Assembly: GCA_937873695.1 (NCBI GenBank)
Contig: CALMYL010000020.1
Location: 62,001 to 126,000, forward strand
Reading direction: 5' to 3'
DNA from: an uncultured Ignavibacteria bacterium
GTDB lineage: Bacteria > Bacteroidota > Ignavibacteria > Tepidaquicellales > OLB5
DNA: 64,000 bases
Part shown: in pieces, positions 53,935-62,361 of the stretch
Layout: every line of letters begins with the position of its first letter
How positions within the stretch are numbered: the first letter of the stretch is position 1
Notes under the pieces: model-generated
Databases searched by the model: none
What the model was told of the DNA's origin: nothing
Seen by the model: the letters and a program-made list of their open reading frames with translations, nothing else
Made by a program: the position numbers and the translations under genes

Positions 53935-54288
53935 AATAATTGAATTTACAGAGGGCAGGCAATTTTATGGATAAATGAACAATTAAACAACTGAAAAATG
54001 AGGGTTCTTTATTCCCGCAAACCCAATTACTGATTTAATTAATAAATATAACCAAAAAACGAAAAAAAATGGGAATTTATATACCACCGCCACAAATTTT
54101 CGCACTTTATCTCACAAATTTTTGCACAAACCTCATTTTTCGCTCATTTTTTAACTGACATTTTGCCACTTTTGCCTCGCTAACCGGCCGCTTTGCGGCA
54201 CGGTTTCACTCGGTTTTTGCGCCGCCGGCGCCATGAATATTAAAACGGGGTAAGCTTTTTATGACTGAACCCGCCCGCCACCCCTGGT
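53935..54288. other. Junction between chromosomal genes and the phage-like block
   Basis: No gene. It carries AT-rich then GC-rich sequence with CCGCTTTGCGG and GCGCCGCCGGCGCC palindromes near 54188-54231. This is where an attachment site would be expected if the phage-like block is integrated; no direct repeat could be confirmed because the other end is outside the window. Confidence 0.4.
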
Positions 54289-55623
54289 CTACCGCACCAG
54301 GGTAGCCACTATCTTCCCGCGCGTAACTCCAGCAGTTGGTCCTAACCCCAAAGCAGTAGCAAGTGCATTCGCTACATACCGGCCGTACAAGTACACATAC
54401 TTGGGGGTTGAGTACACCGTGTGCACTGTGCTCCATTGCAGCACGCCGCCTGAGAAGTTAGTCGTATCGGCATAAGTCTCAATATGCCGGATGCTGTTAA
54501 CAATATACGCATTTGGTGCCGAGCTCTGCTCTTTTAATGCCACAATTATAGTATCACTTATGTTCATCTGGGCTGGGTCATTATGATTCCCGCGCTCCCA
54601 CATAATAGCGAAATCTATCGTATATTTGCCCGGGGGTAATAATAATGAATCCACTTTTATATATGTCCCGTCATAAGTTAAGCCTACACTTGTCTCGTTA
54701 TCCACGCTTGTCGCTTCATTTATCACCATCATGCTATCCATAGCCTGCAGTACACCGCTCTCGTTGTAACTCTCATATACCCACTTCCAGTCAGGTATGC
54801 TGTAGCTGTTATACCAAAACCCTTTCTTCAGACTCAAAAACCGCCACTTAGTGACATCTTCACCCAACACAACCCATGTGGTATCCTTGCCCGAAGTTAT
54901 GATCTTATGCTTGGCTGAATCCTGATTCACCGCCGTGCTCAGCAGATTAAGCTTATCGCTTGACCAGTCAAATTGCGATGTGTTATACTCAAACGGCGCT
55001 GTAATGCTGGTCCTTCCGTACCACTTATAGCTTGAGCTCAGCAGCCGCAGCTTGGTACCATCATAATACCAGCCTTTCAATCCATACAATGAATCACCCG
55101 CATTCTTAAATATCAAACTTGCTCCGCCAAGCTCTGAGTAATCGCTGTACCAGCTGGAGCCTGAATATACATACGGCTTATTCCATGTCTCAGTACCCGC
55201 AAGCTTTAGCCAGTCACCCGTGCTGATGGTCCAGTTTCCGCTCGCTATACTCTTCGCCCCTGATAAGCTCGTTTGTGCCGCATTTGTACGCCAGTAATTT
55301 GTGTTCAAATATGTAAACAAATTACCCGTCAGCACACTGTCAAACTCAGTCCTCACCACACCACTTAGCCACATCTTGGCAAACTGCAATGTTGTAAAGC
55401 CTGTGGCATTGTATGTGCCCTGCGTGCCTATTTCGCTTACTGTGATCCCGCTTATAATATCATCAGGATATGTATGCGGGTACTTGGTAAACTTCACATT
55501 GCTTGCCTGTCCCGTCATCGGGTCACCGCTGTCATCTACCAGGGTGAACGGAAAGCTCGTCCACTGCGCATTGACCGCCGCTGTGGATAAGAATAAAGCT
55601 AAAATAAAAATTATTTTTTTCAT
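54289..55623 (-). CDS. Candidate tail fibre / receptor-binding protein with a signal-peptide-like start
   Basis: 444 residues from ATG 55623; the longer frame from 55647 reads through an AT-rich repeat and is rejected. Residues 1-20 look like a Sec signal (KKIIFILALFLSTAAVNAQ), which is strange for a tail protein. The next 100 residues resemble an N-terminal baseplate-attachment domain (FPFTLVDDSGDPMTGQ, TVSEIGTQGTYNATGFT). The rest is beta-rich with many W, Y, S and T. The end GPTAGVTRGKIVATLVR may be a trimerised tip. Function is inferred from position at the distal end of the tail genes. Confidence 0.55.
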   Translation of the reverse strand: MKKIIFILALFLSTAAVNAQWTSFPFTLVDDSGDPMTGQASNVKFTKYPHTYPDDIISGITVSEIGTQGTYNATGFTTLQFAKMWLSGVVRTEFDSVLTGNLFTYLNTNYWRTNAAQTSLSGAKSIASGNWTISTGDWLKLAGTETWNKPYVYSGSSWYSDYSELGGASLIFKNAGDSLYGLKGWYYDGTKLRLLSSSYKWYGRTSITAPFEYNTSQFDWSSDKLNLLSTAVNQDSAKHKIITSGKDTTWVVLGEDVTKWRFLSLKKGFWYNSYSIPDWKWVYESYNESGVLQAMDSMMVINEATSVDNETSVGLTYDGTYIKVDSLLLPPGKYTIDFAIMWERGNHNDPAQMNISDTIIVALKEQSSAPNAYIVNSIRHIETYADTTNFSGGVLQWSTVHTVYSTPKYVYLYGRYVANALATALGLGPTAGVTRGKIVATLVR

Positions 55624-55639
55624 GTTGATATATTTTTTA

Positions 55640-55672
55640 TTGTTCATTGTTAATTGCTCATTATTAATTGCT
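55640..55672. repeat. AT-rich repeat in the phage-like block, related to 4705-4740
   Basis: TTGTTCATTGTTAATTGCTC and TTATTAATTG units match those beside the four-helix-bundle gene. It fills the 49-bp gap between two phage genes, but no four-helix-bundle gene is present here. Confidence 0.7.
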
Positions 55673-56200
55673 TTATCCCTTAATTTTTACCGGATTCACT
55701 TTCACATTGGCATTGCCAATGTATTCATCCATGTTTACAAAACTCAATGATGTAACCGGCTCAGTGTTCTCAAATGCTATCCTGTAGCCTCTGTGGGTGA
55801 CCGCCTTTTTACCCCTGTGCGTGGGGTTCAAACCATAATCCCGTTTCTCATCAACTATCTGTACCTTACATTTCCTTTCCTTTACATCAATGTGCGGTAT
55901 AAGCGTAAGTGTCCATCCCGCATCTTCCAGTAATTCTATCCTGGCAAAATTTTGCAAGTCAGCCGCTTCCAAATGATTAGCATAGTCCACTTCCCAGCGC
56001 ATGTTATAATAAAACACCTTCTTGCTCTTCCTGCCATTCAGGTACTCCCTGCGCACACTCTGCTTTTCGTAGCTCTCAACAAAGCTGGCAAACTTGAAAG
56101 TAAAATTAAATATTTCTTCATTGCCGGGCGCGTCACCCTCTGAGCCTTTATTGGCTATTATCCTGAACCGCTTCCAGCCGTTTAAAAATTTGTATGCCAT
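55673..56200 (-). CDS. Phage-region protein, baseplate/tail-associated by position
   Basis: 175 residues, basic, beta-rich, no signal peptide. Not recognised. FNFTFKFASFVESYEKQSVRR and AIFEN-like closing strands suggest a small beta-sandwich. Its ATG overlaps the upstream stop (TAATG), so it is translated with the preceding gene. A distal-tail or hub role is inferred from location only. Confidence 0.6.
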   Translation of the reverse strand: MAYKFLNGWKRFRIIANKGSEGDAPGNEEIFNFTFKFASFVESYEKQSVRREYLNGRKSKKVFYYNMRWEVDYANHLEAADLQNFARIELLEDAGWTLTLIPHIDVKERKCKVQIVDEKRDYGLNPTHRGKKAVTHRGYRIAFENTEPVTSLSFVNMDEYIGNANVKVNPVKIKG

Positions 56201-57660
56201 TAGGTCTCAACAACCTCCCACTCAGCTTCCTGTTTTTTTATATCAATTTTCTTAAGCCTGTCCGCGCGCGCAAGCTTGCCAATATCGGGGCAGTCTATTA
56301 CGGTGCCCGGTTTTATTGTCGTGTCAGGCTCATAGGGTATTGTTATAAAATGCTTTTCCTTGAATTGCCCGCACATATATTGGTATACTCTTTGTGCTGT
56401 TACTCCCGCTATTCCTTCAAAGCCTCTGTCTCTGTAGTGAAAATTTTCCATCCAATGTTCTTTTATGAGTATCCTGAAATATGCCAACGCAACATTATAT
56501 TGTTCACCCGCCACCGTTGTTTGAAAAAGCCCCTGTTCTCTGTATTCAACATCCAGCAAATACGTATCTTCTTTTCTTGCGTAGTAACCCCCGCCGACTA
56601 TTTCATATAGATCTTTTCTTGCACCGGCATTATATAATATGATAGGGTCTGCCCCCTCGAAAAAATCATTATTCTCAATACGTTGCGCGTTTGCGCTCAT
56701 AAACAGGCCCCAATAATATGCTTCAGTCTGCGCAGGTGTTCCGGAAAGCTTCCAATAAGGAAGTATAAAATGTTGCAGCGCATTATATGTATAACCCTGC
56801 TTGTGTGCGAGTAAATTGCCCACCTCAACCGTATTTTCAGTATCCCCCTCAATCTTTATATTCATCTTGAAAGGTATTTTATGAAAAGGCTCATACCCAA
56901 ATGGTCGTATACTTTCCAGTTCAAACATGAAACCTAAGCCAAGTGCAAATGACTTGGTGGCATCTTTCACGCTCATATCTGAAAACAAAATAGATCTCTG
57001 CAATGGATTGGAGATAATTGGTCCCTGATCAGTCCAATTCAACTTCTCTTGTAGATTTGTTCCATCAACATAGGTGGTAACACTACCATTGTTGAACCAA
57101 TAAATAAAATGATAAAGTCTGAAATAATCCATCATTCCCACAGTGCCGGTAGCTGGCACTTTTTGAACATTCTGGCTTTTCATCGAATCAAAAAAATGTC
57201 CGCTCGGTCCATCAACCTCAAAATTTAAATCCCATTTTTGTTCAGTGTGAGTTTTATCTCTTGTTATTGATTGTTTATCCAGCCACCCTTCATATGCAAT
57301 ATTACCATACTGCGCGACAACAAATATTTGTCTGTAGCTCAATTCCGCAGTAGCAAGAAACTCGTCAATAGTTTTGCCTAATTCACTTTTATTGCCATTT
57401 TCTAGATCAAACCCAAGAGAGAATCTTCCCATATCAAGCAGCTTAATGTCATCCTGTTTCCTTGTGCCCCAGTCTATACCGGTTAACGCATCAGGCAGAA
57501 CATCTACAATTTTTATACTGTCAACACATTTAAGTTCACGACCATTGGTGACCGCAAAGCCCACATCGTAATAATTAAAAGATAATTCCTCGCCCGGCTC
57601 AAGCGCAGGGTTGCTTGGATAATATCTGTAATTATATTTATACAATGCGATGTAATCCAC
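56200..57660 (-). CDS. Large tail/baseplate protein candidate
   Basis: 486 residues from GTG 57660, overlapping the tape-measure stop (TAGTG). Mostly beta-strand with aromatic-rich turns (YIALYKYNYRYYPSNP, GPSGHFFDSMKSQNV). The part after residue 200 (GTVGMMDYFRLYHFIYWFNNG) may be a helical hub. It lies directly after the tape measure, where distal-tail and tail-associated (Dit/Tal) genes usually lie. No enzymatic motif was found. Confidence 0.6.
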   Translation of the reverse strand: MDYIALYKYNYRYYPSNPALEPGEELSFNYYDVGFAVTNGRELKCVDSIKIVDVLPDALTGIDWGTRKQDDIKLLDMGRFSLGFDLENGNKSELGKTIDEFLATAELSYRQIFVVAQYGNIAYEGWLDKQSITRDKTHTEQKWDLNFEVDGPSGHFFDSMKSQNVQKVPATGTVGMMDYFRLYHFIYWFNNGSVTTYVDGTNLQEKLNWTDQGPIISNPLQRSILFSDMSVKDATKSFALGLGFMFELESIRPFGYEPFHKIPFKMNIKIEGDTENTVEVGNLLAHKQGYTYNALQHFILPYWKLSGTPAQTEAYYWGLFMSANAQRIENNDFFEGADPIILYNAGARKDLYEIVGGGYYARKEDTYLLDVEYREQGLFQTTVAGEQYNVALAYFRILIKEHWMENFHYRDRGFEGIAGVTAQRVYQYMCGQFKEKHFITIPYEPDTTIKPGTVIDCPDIGKLARADRLKKIDIKKQEAEWEVVET

Positions 57661-59465
57661 TATTTGTATCTGCTCCTCTGATTAAAATCGTTTAGCATTA
57701 TACCATCCCTGTTGATCTCTTCTTTAAACTTATTATTTACTGGCCTGCCATTCAATGAAAACTCCAGCACGGTACCCATTCCATTCATTGCAGGTACTAC
57801 ACTCGTAAATTCCCGTGGCAGATCATATATGCTTCCCGTGTTCCTGAATGTATTCATCATTGCAGCCATCTTCTGCATGTTCTGGCTTCCGCCGCCTGAG
57901 CCGCTGCCTCTGCGCGTTGAACCGAACAGCCCGCCGAAGATACTACCCACTATCCCAACCACGCTGCCTATAGGTCCCAGAAAGCTCAGCAAGCCGCCTC
58001 CTGCCCCTCCGCCGCCTAACAACGACCCGATCTGCATCGCTATCTGTAACATCGCCTGCATCACCTGGAAAGGATTATCAAGCGGCTGGTTCAGTATGTT
58101 GTGTATATTCTGCGCCACCTGCACCATGCTCTCAAAACTTACACTTGTCGGCTCTTCTGCCGGCGTGCCCTGTTTGCTGCCGCTGAACGGCTTGCCTGCG
58201 CGCACAAAAGCAGGATCATCCGGAAGCTCTTTTAACTTATTACTCAGTGCGTCAAGATCGGCTATCTTGCCGCTTATATCCATTTCCTTTATGCCGGTTA
58301 CCAGATACTCCATACGCTTTTCCATCTCATCTATCTGAGCCTTTAACTCCTCGGCTAAACCAAGATAGCCCTTGCCCATCGCTTCACCATACTCAACGGT
58401 AAGCTCATTTATTCGCTTCTGTGTTTCCTCAACTTCATTCAGCTTCTGCTTTTCTTCCTCTATCCGGCTTACTTTTGGATTGCCTGTCGGTGATTTTGTA
58501 TCCTTTAACCCGTAACTGTTTTGCGTTTCAACATATTTTTTTGTGGCGTCAATAGTCTGGTTTATCAGCGATAGATTTTCGCCGGTTACTTCTTTTCTTC
58601 TTTCCTCAAGCTTGTTTAATACAATGTTCGCTTCATATATAGTCGCAGTGCCGTTCTTAACCTTTTTGTAATATTCATCAAAACCCTGTGATGAATTTTC
58701 ATACTTCTTCTTTATATCTTCACCAAGGGTCGGACTGTTTATATCCAGTCCTTTTTCAATATTTCTGAACTGTCCCATCTGGTACCGCAAATGGTCCATC
58801 AGCTTCGATGTATCCGTAATTGCGCCCTGCAGTCTTTCAAATTCAGCAACCCCTTCATCAAAACTTATCTCACCCGATAAATACCTGAACGCCCTGCCAA
58901 GCGCGGGAAGCTGATCCTTAAACTTTGTTACAAATACATACATTCCCGCAAGCGCAGCGGTTACCGCGCCTATAACAGGCAATGCAGCCGCAAATCCCGC
59001 AGGCAGCGCATTCTTCAATGCCGAAAGCGCAGGTATTATGAACAGTATAGATGAACCCGCATTAGCCGCGCTTTCAGCCACACTTCCCAAATTCATTTCT
59101 GTTTTACCAAGCTCTGTGCTTAATGCCCTGAAATCACTGATCGCAGATCTTATGCCATGCCCTATTACAGTAAGGTCACGCGCCAGGTTAAGATTCTTCT
59201 GCCTGAATAAACTGGATTTTTTTTCTGTCTTTTCGTACTCTGTACCAAGCCTGTTCAGATCGCCGATAAGCCGCTGCTGTTCCTTCTGCATTACCTTATA
59301 AGCAAGCGTATTCTTCTTGCCCGCATCCTCGTAAAGCCTCATCTTTGCAGTAAGCTTATCGTATTCAGTGCTTATTTGCTGTACTTTCTGCACTGTCTCA
59401 TCACCGCCGCTTTTCAGCATTCCGGTTTCTATTATAGCCGATACCTTTAATTCACCTATGTTCAT
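57660..59465 (-). CDS. Phage tail tape-measure-like protein
   Basis: 601 residues. Residues 20-115 are coiled coil (TVQKVQQISTEYDKLTAKMR, QKEQQRLIGDLNRLGTEYE), followed by a hydrophobic pair (SILFIIPALSALKNALPAGF, VIGAVTAALAGMYVFVTKF), more coiled coil to about residue 410, and a Gly-rich membrane-like segment (LLGGGGAGGGLLSFLGPIGS). This is the tape-measure design: the length sets the tail length and the hydrophobic parts cross the host membrane. By the usual 0.15 nm per residue a tail of about 90 nm is suggested. Its ATG lies 4 bp into the end of the -1-frame chaperone product. Confidence 0.75.
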   Translation of the reverse strand: MNIGELKVSAIIETGMLKSGGDETVQKVQQISTEYDKLTAKMRLYEDAGKKNTLAYKVMQKEQQRLIGDLNRLGTEYEKTEKKSSLFRQKNLNLARDLTVIGHGIRSAISDFRALSTELGKTEMNLGSVAESAANAGSSILFIIPALSALKNALPAGFAAALPVIGAVTAALAGMYVFVTKFKDQLPALGRAFRYLSGEISFDEGVAEFERLQGAITDTSKLMDHLRYQMGQFRNIEKGLDINSPTLGEDIKKKYENSSQGFDEYYKKVKNGTATIYEANIVLNKLEERRKEVTGENLSLINQTIDATKKYVETQNSYGLKDTKSPTGNPKVSRIEEEKQKLNEVEETQKRINELTVEYGEAMGKGYLGLAEELKAQIDEMEKRMEYLVTGIKEMDISGKIADLDALSNKLKELPDDPAFVRAGKPFSGSKQGTPAEEPTSVSFESMVQVAQNIHNILNQPLDNPFQVMQAMLQIAMQIGSLLGGGGAGGGLLSFLGPIGSVVGIVGSIFGGLFGSTRRGSGSGGGSQNMQKMAAMMNTFRNTGSIYDLPREFTSVVPAMNGMGTVLEFSLNGRPVNNKFKEEINRDGIMLNDFNQRSRYK

Positions 59466-59722
59466 GTCTTGGGCTTACTTTTACTGTATCTGTACCAGTC
59501 TATGTAATTATTTTTGTATCTCAAAAAATTCAGCTTGCATAATTCACTGTATTTCATTTCCAGAAGCTTTTCGTTATCAAAACCGTCCTTAACCAGCGCA
59601 TACCTTATTTCCTCTATCACGCTGTTTATCCAGCCGGGCATTGTTGAGCGGCTTTCAAAGTCAAATGCCGCTGTGCTCAGTGTTCCTTCTTCAAATCCGT
59701 ATCCGTATTCTTCGCTTCCGTT
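59462..59722 (-). CDS. Frameshift extension of the tail assembly chaperone (T part of G/GT-like pair)
   Basis: A frame open for 86 codons after the slip site, ending TGA at 59464-59462, which overlaps the tape-measure ATG. It encodes NGSEEYGYGFEEGTLSTAAF, then WINSVIEEIRYALVKDGF and closes with YSKSKPKT; acidic then helical, as expected for T extensions that bind the tape measure. In its own frame there is no ATG until 59641, so an independent start would lose a third. It is expected only as a fusion to the upstream chaperone: 160 codons from ATG 60201 to the slip, plus 86. Confidence 0.7.
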   Translation of the reverse strand, partial: NGSEEYGYGFEEGTLSTAAFDFESRSTMPGWINSVIEEIRYALVKDGFDNEKLLEMKYSELCKLNFLRYKNNYIDWYRYSKSKPKT

Positions 59723-60201
59723 TTTCCCGTTGAAGCCACTGCGATCTTTAAGATTTCGAAGGCCAGTCTCATCTTGGGATTTAAAGTAAAAAAATCATTA
59801 AGGATGACCTCAACTTCATCCTGCTTTAACTCCATTAATTGCGCGTCTCTTATCGGCGCACTTTCATCCGCTGCCCTTAATATTATCATCTCAAGCTTGC
59901 GCAAACCTTTTTTCCTGAACAGCGCGCCGCTCACACTCTCAAGCGTAAGCTCAGTACCGGGCTCTATTTCTATCTCATGCAGCAATTCAGCTAGTTCTTC
60001 CGTCTGCGCCGTGCTCAGCTGTTCCTGCCAGCACCTTAGCCCGTTGTGGAATGAATACCTTTTCCGCTCAAACTTCCCGGCAAAGTTCTTTTCTTTGCCC
60101 TTCATCGTGCGGCCGCCCTTTTTACTGAACATCCTTATTACAACAAATGCCGCAAGTATCACAAGCGGCAGACTCAACATCAGTATATAATTATTTTCCA
60201 T
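59677..60201 (-). CDS. Tail assembly chaperone-like protein (G part) with a -1 slip site
   Basis: 174 residues from ATG 60201, which has AGGGAG six bases upstream; ORFs starting at 60234 ignore this. An N-terminal hydrophobic segment (about residues 3-22) is unusual for a chaperone; translation from a later ATG (60105) would drop it and leave a 142-residue soluble protein. The middle is acidic and helical (EELAELLHEIEIEPGTELTL, DEVEVILNDFFTLNP). Near the end, codons ACG GGA AAA ACG carry the G GGA AAA heptamer. After the heptamer the zero frame encodes only 14 more residues. Position between tail tube and tape measure is the G/GT place. Confidence 0.7.
   Translation of the reverse strand: MENNYILMLSLPLVILAAFVVIRMFSKKGGRTMKGKEKNFAGKFERKRYSFHNGLRCWQEQLSTAQTEELAELLHEIEIEPGTELTLESVSGALFRKKGLRKLEMIILRAADESAPIRDAQLMELKQDEVEVILNDFFTLNPKMRLAFEILKIAVASTGKTEAKNTDTDLKKEH
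59722..59728 (-). promoter_or_regulatory. Candidate -1 ribosomal frameshift heptamer G GGA AAA
   Basis: On the minus strand, 59728 to 59722 read GGGAAAA with zero-frame phasing ACG|GGA|AAA|ACG. This is X XXY YYZ with X=G, Y=A, Z=A, next to lambda's GGGAAAG. Slipping by one base re-reads the last A and enters the 86-codon frame ending at 59462. Confidence 0.75.
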
Positions 60202-60209
60202 TTTTTTCT

Positions 60210-60234
60210 CCCTGAGCGCAGCGAAGGGTCTCAT
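60210..60234. repeat. REP-like element CCTGAGCGCAGCGAAGG
   Basis: Lies just upstream of the chaperone start; its right end on the minus strand contributes to that gene's ribosome site. Related to 9701-9726 and 62253-62274. Confidence 0.5.
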
Positions 60235-60357
60235 TCGGTGCGCGTTTATTTCTTTTCCTATAAATTAGCGGGAGGTGCTCATTCTCCCGCTATCCCTGGA
60301 GGTACAGCTTGCGTGTATTTCGGTAGGCACGCGTGAAGCTCATTCATCACCCGCTTA

Positions 60358-60888
60358 CTATGCAGGCTCTTTTTCAGCCAGCAGGTAATAAGGTGAGTTA
60401 CTCGTCTGCGCGTCCGTAACCGCCTTTGTCGGGAAGTCATCCGGCATTACTTCGCTGGGCGCTACATTTACATTCTCGCTCTGCGGCGCGCAGCTTCCCT
60501 TGATGACAATAGTCTGCAACTGACCCGGACCCATCGGTATCTCTTTACTTCCCGTTATCATCAGTTCAGGTATGTAAATATCCATATCCGCGCCGCCGAT
60601 ATTTTTGCCGTTCATGTAAAATGCTTTTCTCAGCTCACCCTTTAAGGAGTTGATCTGCGAAACATTCTCGTTGGTAAGCTGCGCAATTGTGACCTCAAAA
60701 TCACACTCGCCCGGTCCCAAACCCTTGAAGCTTGTGCCATCGCCAAATGTAGCCTTAACGGTCTCTTCCGCTTCTGTCAGCTTTCCGCCCAGCACCTTGC
60801 CAAAAAAATGTACGGTATCATCATCCTTGGTGATACCGAACGCATTGCCTGAGTTGAATCTTAAAAGCTCGTTATCGTGATTAAACAT
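60358..60888 (-). CDS. Major tail tube protein candidate
   Basis: 176 residues, beta-rich, no leader. GITKDDDTVHFFGKVLGGKL, then GLGPGECDFEVTIAQL and PMGPGQLQTIVIKGSC suggest a single beta-sandwich. Size and position (two genes upstream of the tape measure, right before the chaperone pair) fit a tail tube subunit. The ATG has GGAGGGAG upstream. No sheath gene separates it from the chaperones, which argues for a non-contractile tail. Confidence 0.6.
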   Translation of the reverse strand: MFNHDNELLRFNSGNAFGITKDDDTVHFFGKVLGGKLTEAEETVKATFGDGTSFKGLGPGECDFEVTIAQLTNENVSQINSLKGELRKAFYMNGKNIGGADMDIYIPELMITGSKEIPMGPGQLQTIVIKGSCAPQSENVNVAPSEVMPDDFPTKAVTDAQTSNSPYYLLAEKEPA

Positions 60889-60921
60889 TTTTTATACTCC
60901 CTCCGCCAAAGCGGTTATTTT

Positions 60922-61551
60922 TTATTTAAAATATTCCAGTGTGAATTCGTGCGCTACAATTGCGCACGGTATATTCTGCGTATTGTTAACGCGCTTAAGC
61001 ATCGGCTTTTCAACTTCACGCCAGCGGTTCTCATCTTCATTTATCACACAGCCCAAACTTGTATTAAAGAACCCCGCGCTGTTATGCCAGTTCAATCCTA
61101 TCATGCCGAATATCGCCTTGCCGTCACCGGTACGGAAGTACCAGCAGCCGCGGTCACTCCGGATGCATATCCTGCCGATGATCGCCCTGTGATTCCCGAT
61201 GTTGCCTCTGTACACCTGCGGCAAAAAGTGCGCTATCCCGTTGCGCTTTGTTTTCGGGTCAGCGGTAACATTAAACAGTTCATCATCAACCGACCAGTCA
61301 CCATCACTTATCACACGTTTCGCAAGTACTTTCAGATCGTTGTTCGGCAATACATCATTGTAACTTTCATCATCATTAAACCGGAATACAAATCCCATAA
61401 GGTCATTTTCGCTTACGGGAATGTAATCACACGTTATGCGTTCACTCAGACCCTTTTTTTTCAGCCATGACTTATAGTCTGCAAGCAGTCTGATATAATC
61501 ATCCCACCTGTATTCACTCTCCAGCTTATTTCTTAATTCCCGCCTGGTCAT
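60922..61551 (-). CDS. Endolysin-like / L,D-transpeptidase-fold candidate
   Basis: 209 residues. The segment GLNWHNSAGFFNTSLGCVIN has the His ... S-x-G-C arrangement of YkuD-like or DUF5675-like folds, preceded by IGRICIRSDRGCWYFR. It may cleave or remodel peptidoglycan for phage release. The N-terminal 60 residues (ELRNKLESEYRWDDYIRLLA) are helical. The ATG overlaps the holin-like stop (TAATG). Confidence is limited because only a few residues match; a tail-completion protein cannot be excluded. Confidence 0.45.
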   Translation of the reverse strand: MTRRELRNKLESEYRWDDYIRLLADYKSWLKKKGLSERITCDYIPVSENDLMGFVFRFNDDESYNDVLPNNDLKVLAKRVISDGDWSVDDELFNVTADPKTKRNGIAHFLPQVYRGNIGNHRAIIGRICIRSDRGCWYFRTGDGKAIFGMIGLNWHNSAGFFNTSLGCVINEDENRWREVEKPMLKRVNNTQNIPCAIVAHEFTLEYFK

Positions 61552-61763
61552 TATTTCCCGCTTACTTCGTCAAGCTTCTTTGCGTCAGTTTTTGAAAGCC
61601 TGCTGAAATAACCAAGCAGCGCGGCTACTATCACGCCAAGCGCAATAGTCACTGTATCAGGTACCTCGATACCAAACTGCGCCAGCACAAATACAGCTAC
61701 CACAACAATGGCGCCCGCCAATGCTGTCAAACTTGCTTTCGGATTTTCTGTTATTAATTTCAT
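61551..61763 (-). CDS. Small two-helix membrane protein, holin-like
   Basis: 70 residues from ATG 61763 (AGAGG about 9 bases upstream); the track to 61838 is an arginine-rich extension unlikely to be real. Two hydrophobic segments, SLTALAGAIVVVAVFVLA and TVTIALGVIVAALLGYF, and a charged tail (SRLSKTDAKKLDEVSGK). This is the topology of class II holins. It is followed directly by the endolysin-like gene. Confidence 0.6.
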   Translation of the reverse strand: MKLITENPKASLTALAGAIVVVAVFVLAQFGIEVPDTVTIALGVIVAALLGYFSRLSKTDAKKLDEVSGK

Positions 61764-61847
61764 TTTCTTTTCCTCTTTTGAACCGCCTCTTAGGCGGTGA
61801 AAAACCTTGCGCCTCCGGTGGAGGCGAAAGGTCATCATTAATTTATA

Positions 61848-62324
61848 TTATTCAAACAACTTCAGCACACCCTCAGCTATCCTTATAGCCTCGTTCATTG
61901 CGCTCAGCACAAATGCCAGTTCTTTGATCTTCGTTCTTTCGTAAAGCTCTTTAACACCGTCACGGACCTTATATGCCCAGCTTAAATATTTCTTCGCGGT
62001 CCAGTAACTTGCGCTGTGTACTACATACTTCGCGCCAATTGTGGTCTGCCGGTCAAGCTCTTCTGCCCATCTCTTGATCTCATTTTCTGACCTTGTCAGC
62101 ATGTTGAGGCAGATAGTCTTTGTACCCGGATTCCAGTAATCATTAGCTTTTTCTTTTTCCGATGCCCAGTAATTTATACCGTCTTCGGCCGACTGTATTC
62201 CCTGCATAATTACCGGTGAATCTTCCGGCGCATCCACACCCTGTGCGCTTATATCCTGAGCGCAAGCGAAGGATCCCATCAATAGGACCAGAAGCATATA
62301 TATTTTTGTTCTCAAATTTGCCAT
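61848..62324 (-). CDS. Secreted phage-region protein of unknown function
   Basis: 158 residues. An SD AGGAGG lies 10 bases before the ATG. Sec signal peptide residues 1-22 (IYMLLVLLMGSFACAQ) with a Cys just before the cleavage site; a lipobox is possible but weak. The mature part is helical (SEKEKANDYW, IKRWAEELDRQTTIGAKY). Position in the lysis group suggests a spanin or inhibitor, which is inference only. The signal-peptide codons coincide with a dispersed repeat (62253-62274). Confidence 0.55.
   Translation of the reverse strand: MANLRTKIYMLLVLLMGSFACAQDISAQGVDAPEDSPVIMQGIQSAEDGINYWASEKEKANDYWNPGTKTICLNMLTRSENEIKRWAEELDRQTTIGAKYVVHSASYWTAKKYLSWAYKVRDGVKELYERTKIKELAFVLSAMNEAIRIAEGVLKLFE
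62253..62274. repeat. REP-like element inside the signal peptide region
   Basis: ATCCTGAGCG...CGAAGGAT. It is the only copy seen within a coding sequence; see 9701-9726 and 60210-60234. Confidence 0.5.
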
Positions 62325-62361
62325 GTGCCAACCGCCTCCTCAAGCGGGTATAAATATATTC

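Noticed and set aside
53935-54288. Prophage attachment site
   Set aside because: No duplicated core could be shown because the other end is outside the window; only the location is suggestive.
54206-54436. Small cysteine-rich ORF at the phage edge
   Set aside because: It is an alternate frame of the tail-fibre candidate and reads into GC-rich palindromic DNA.
61763-61838. N-terminal extension of the holin-like gene
   Set aside because: It is arginine-rich and upstream of a good ribosome site at ATG 61763.
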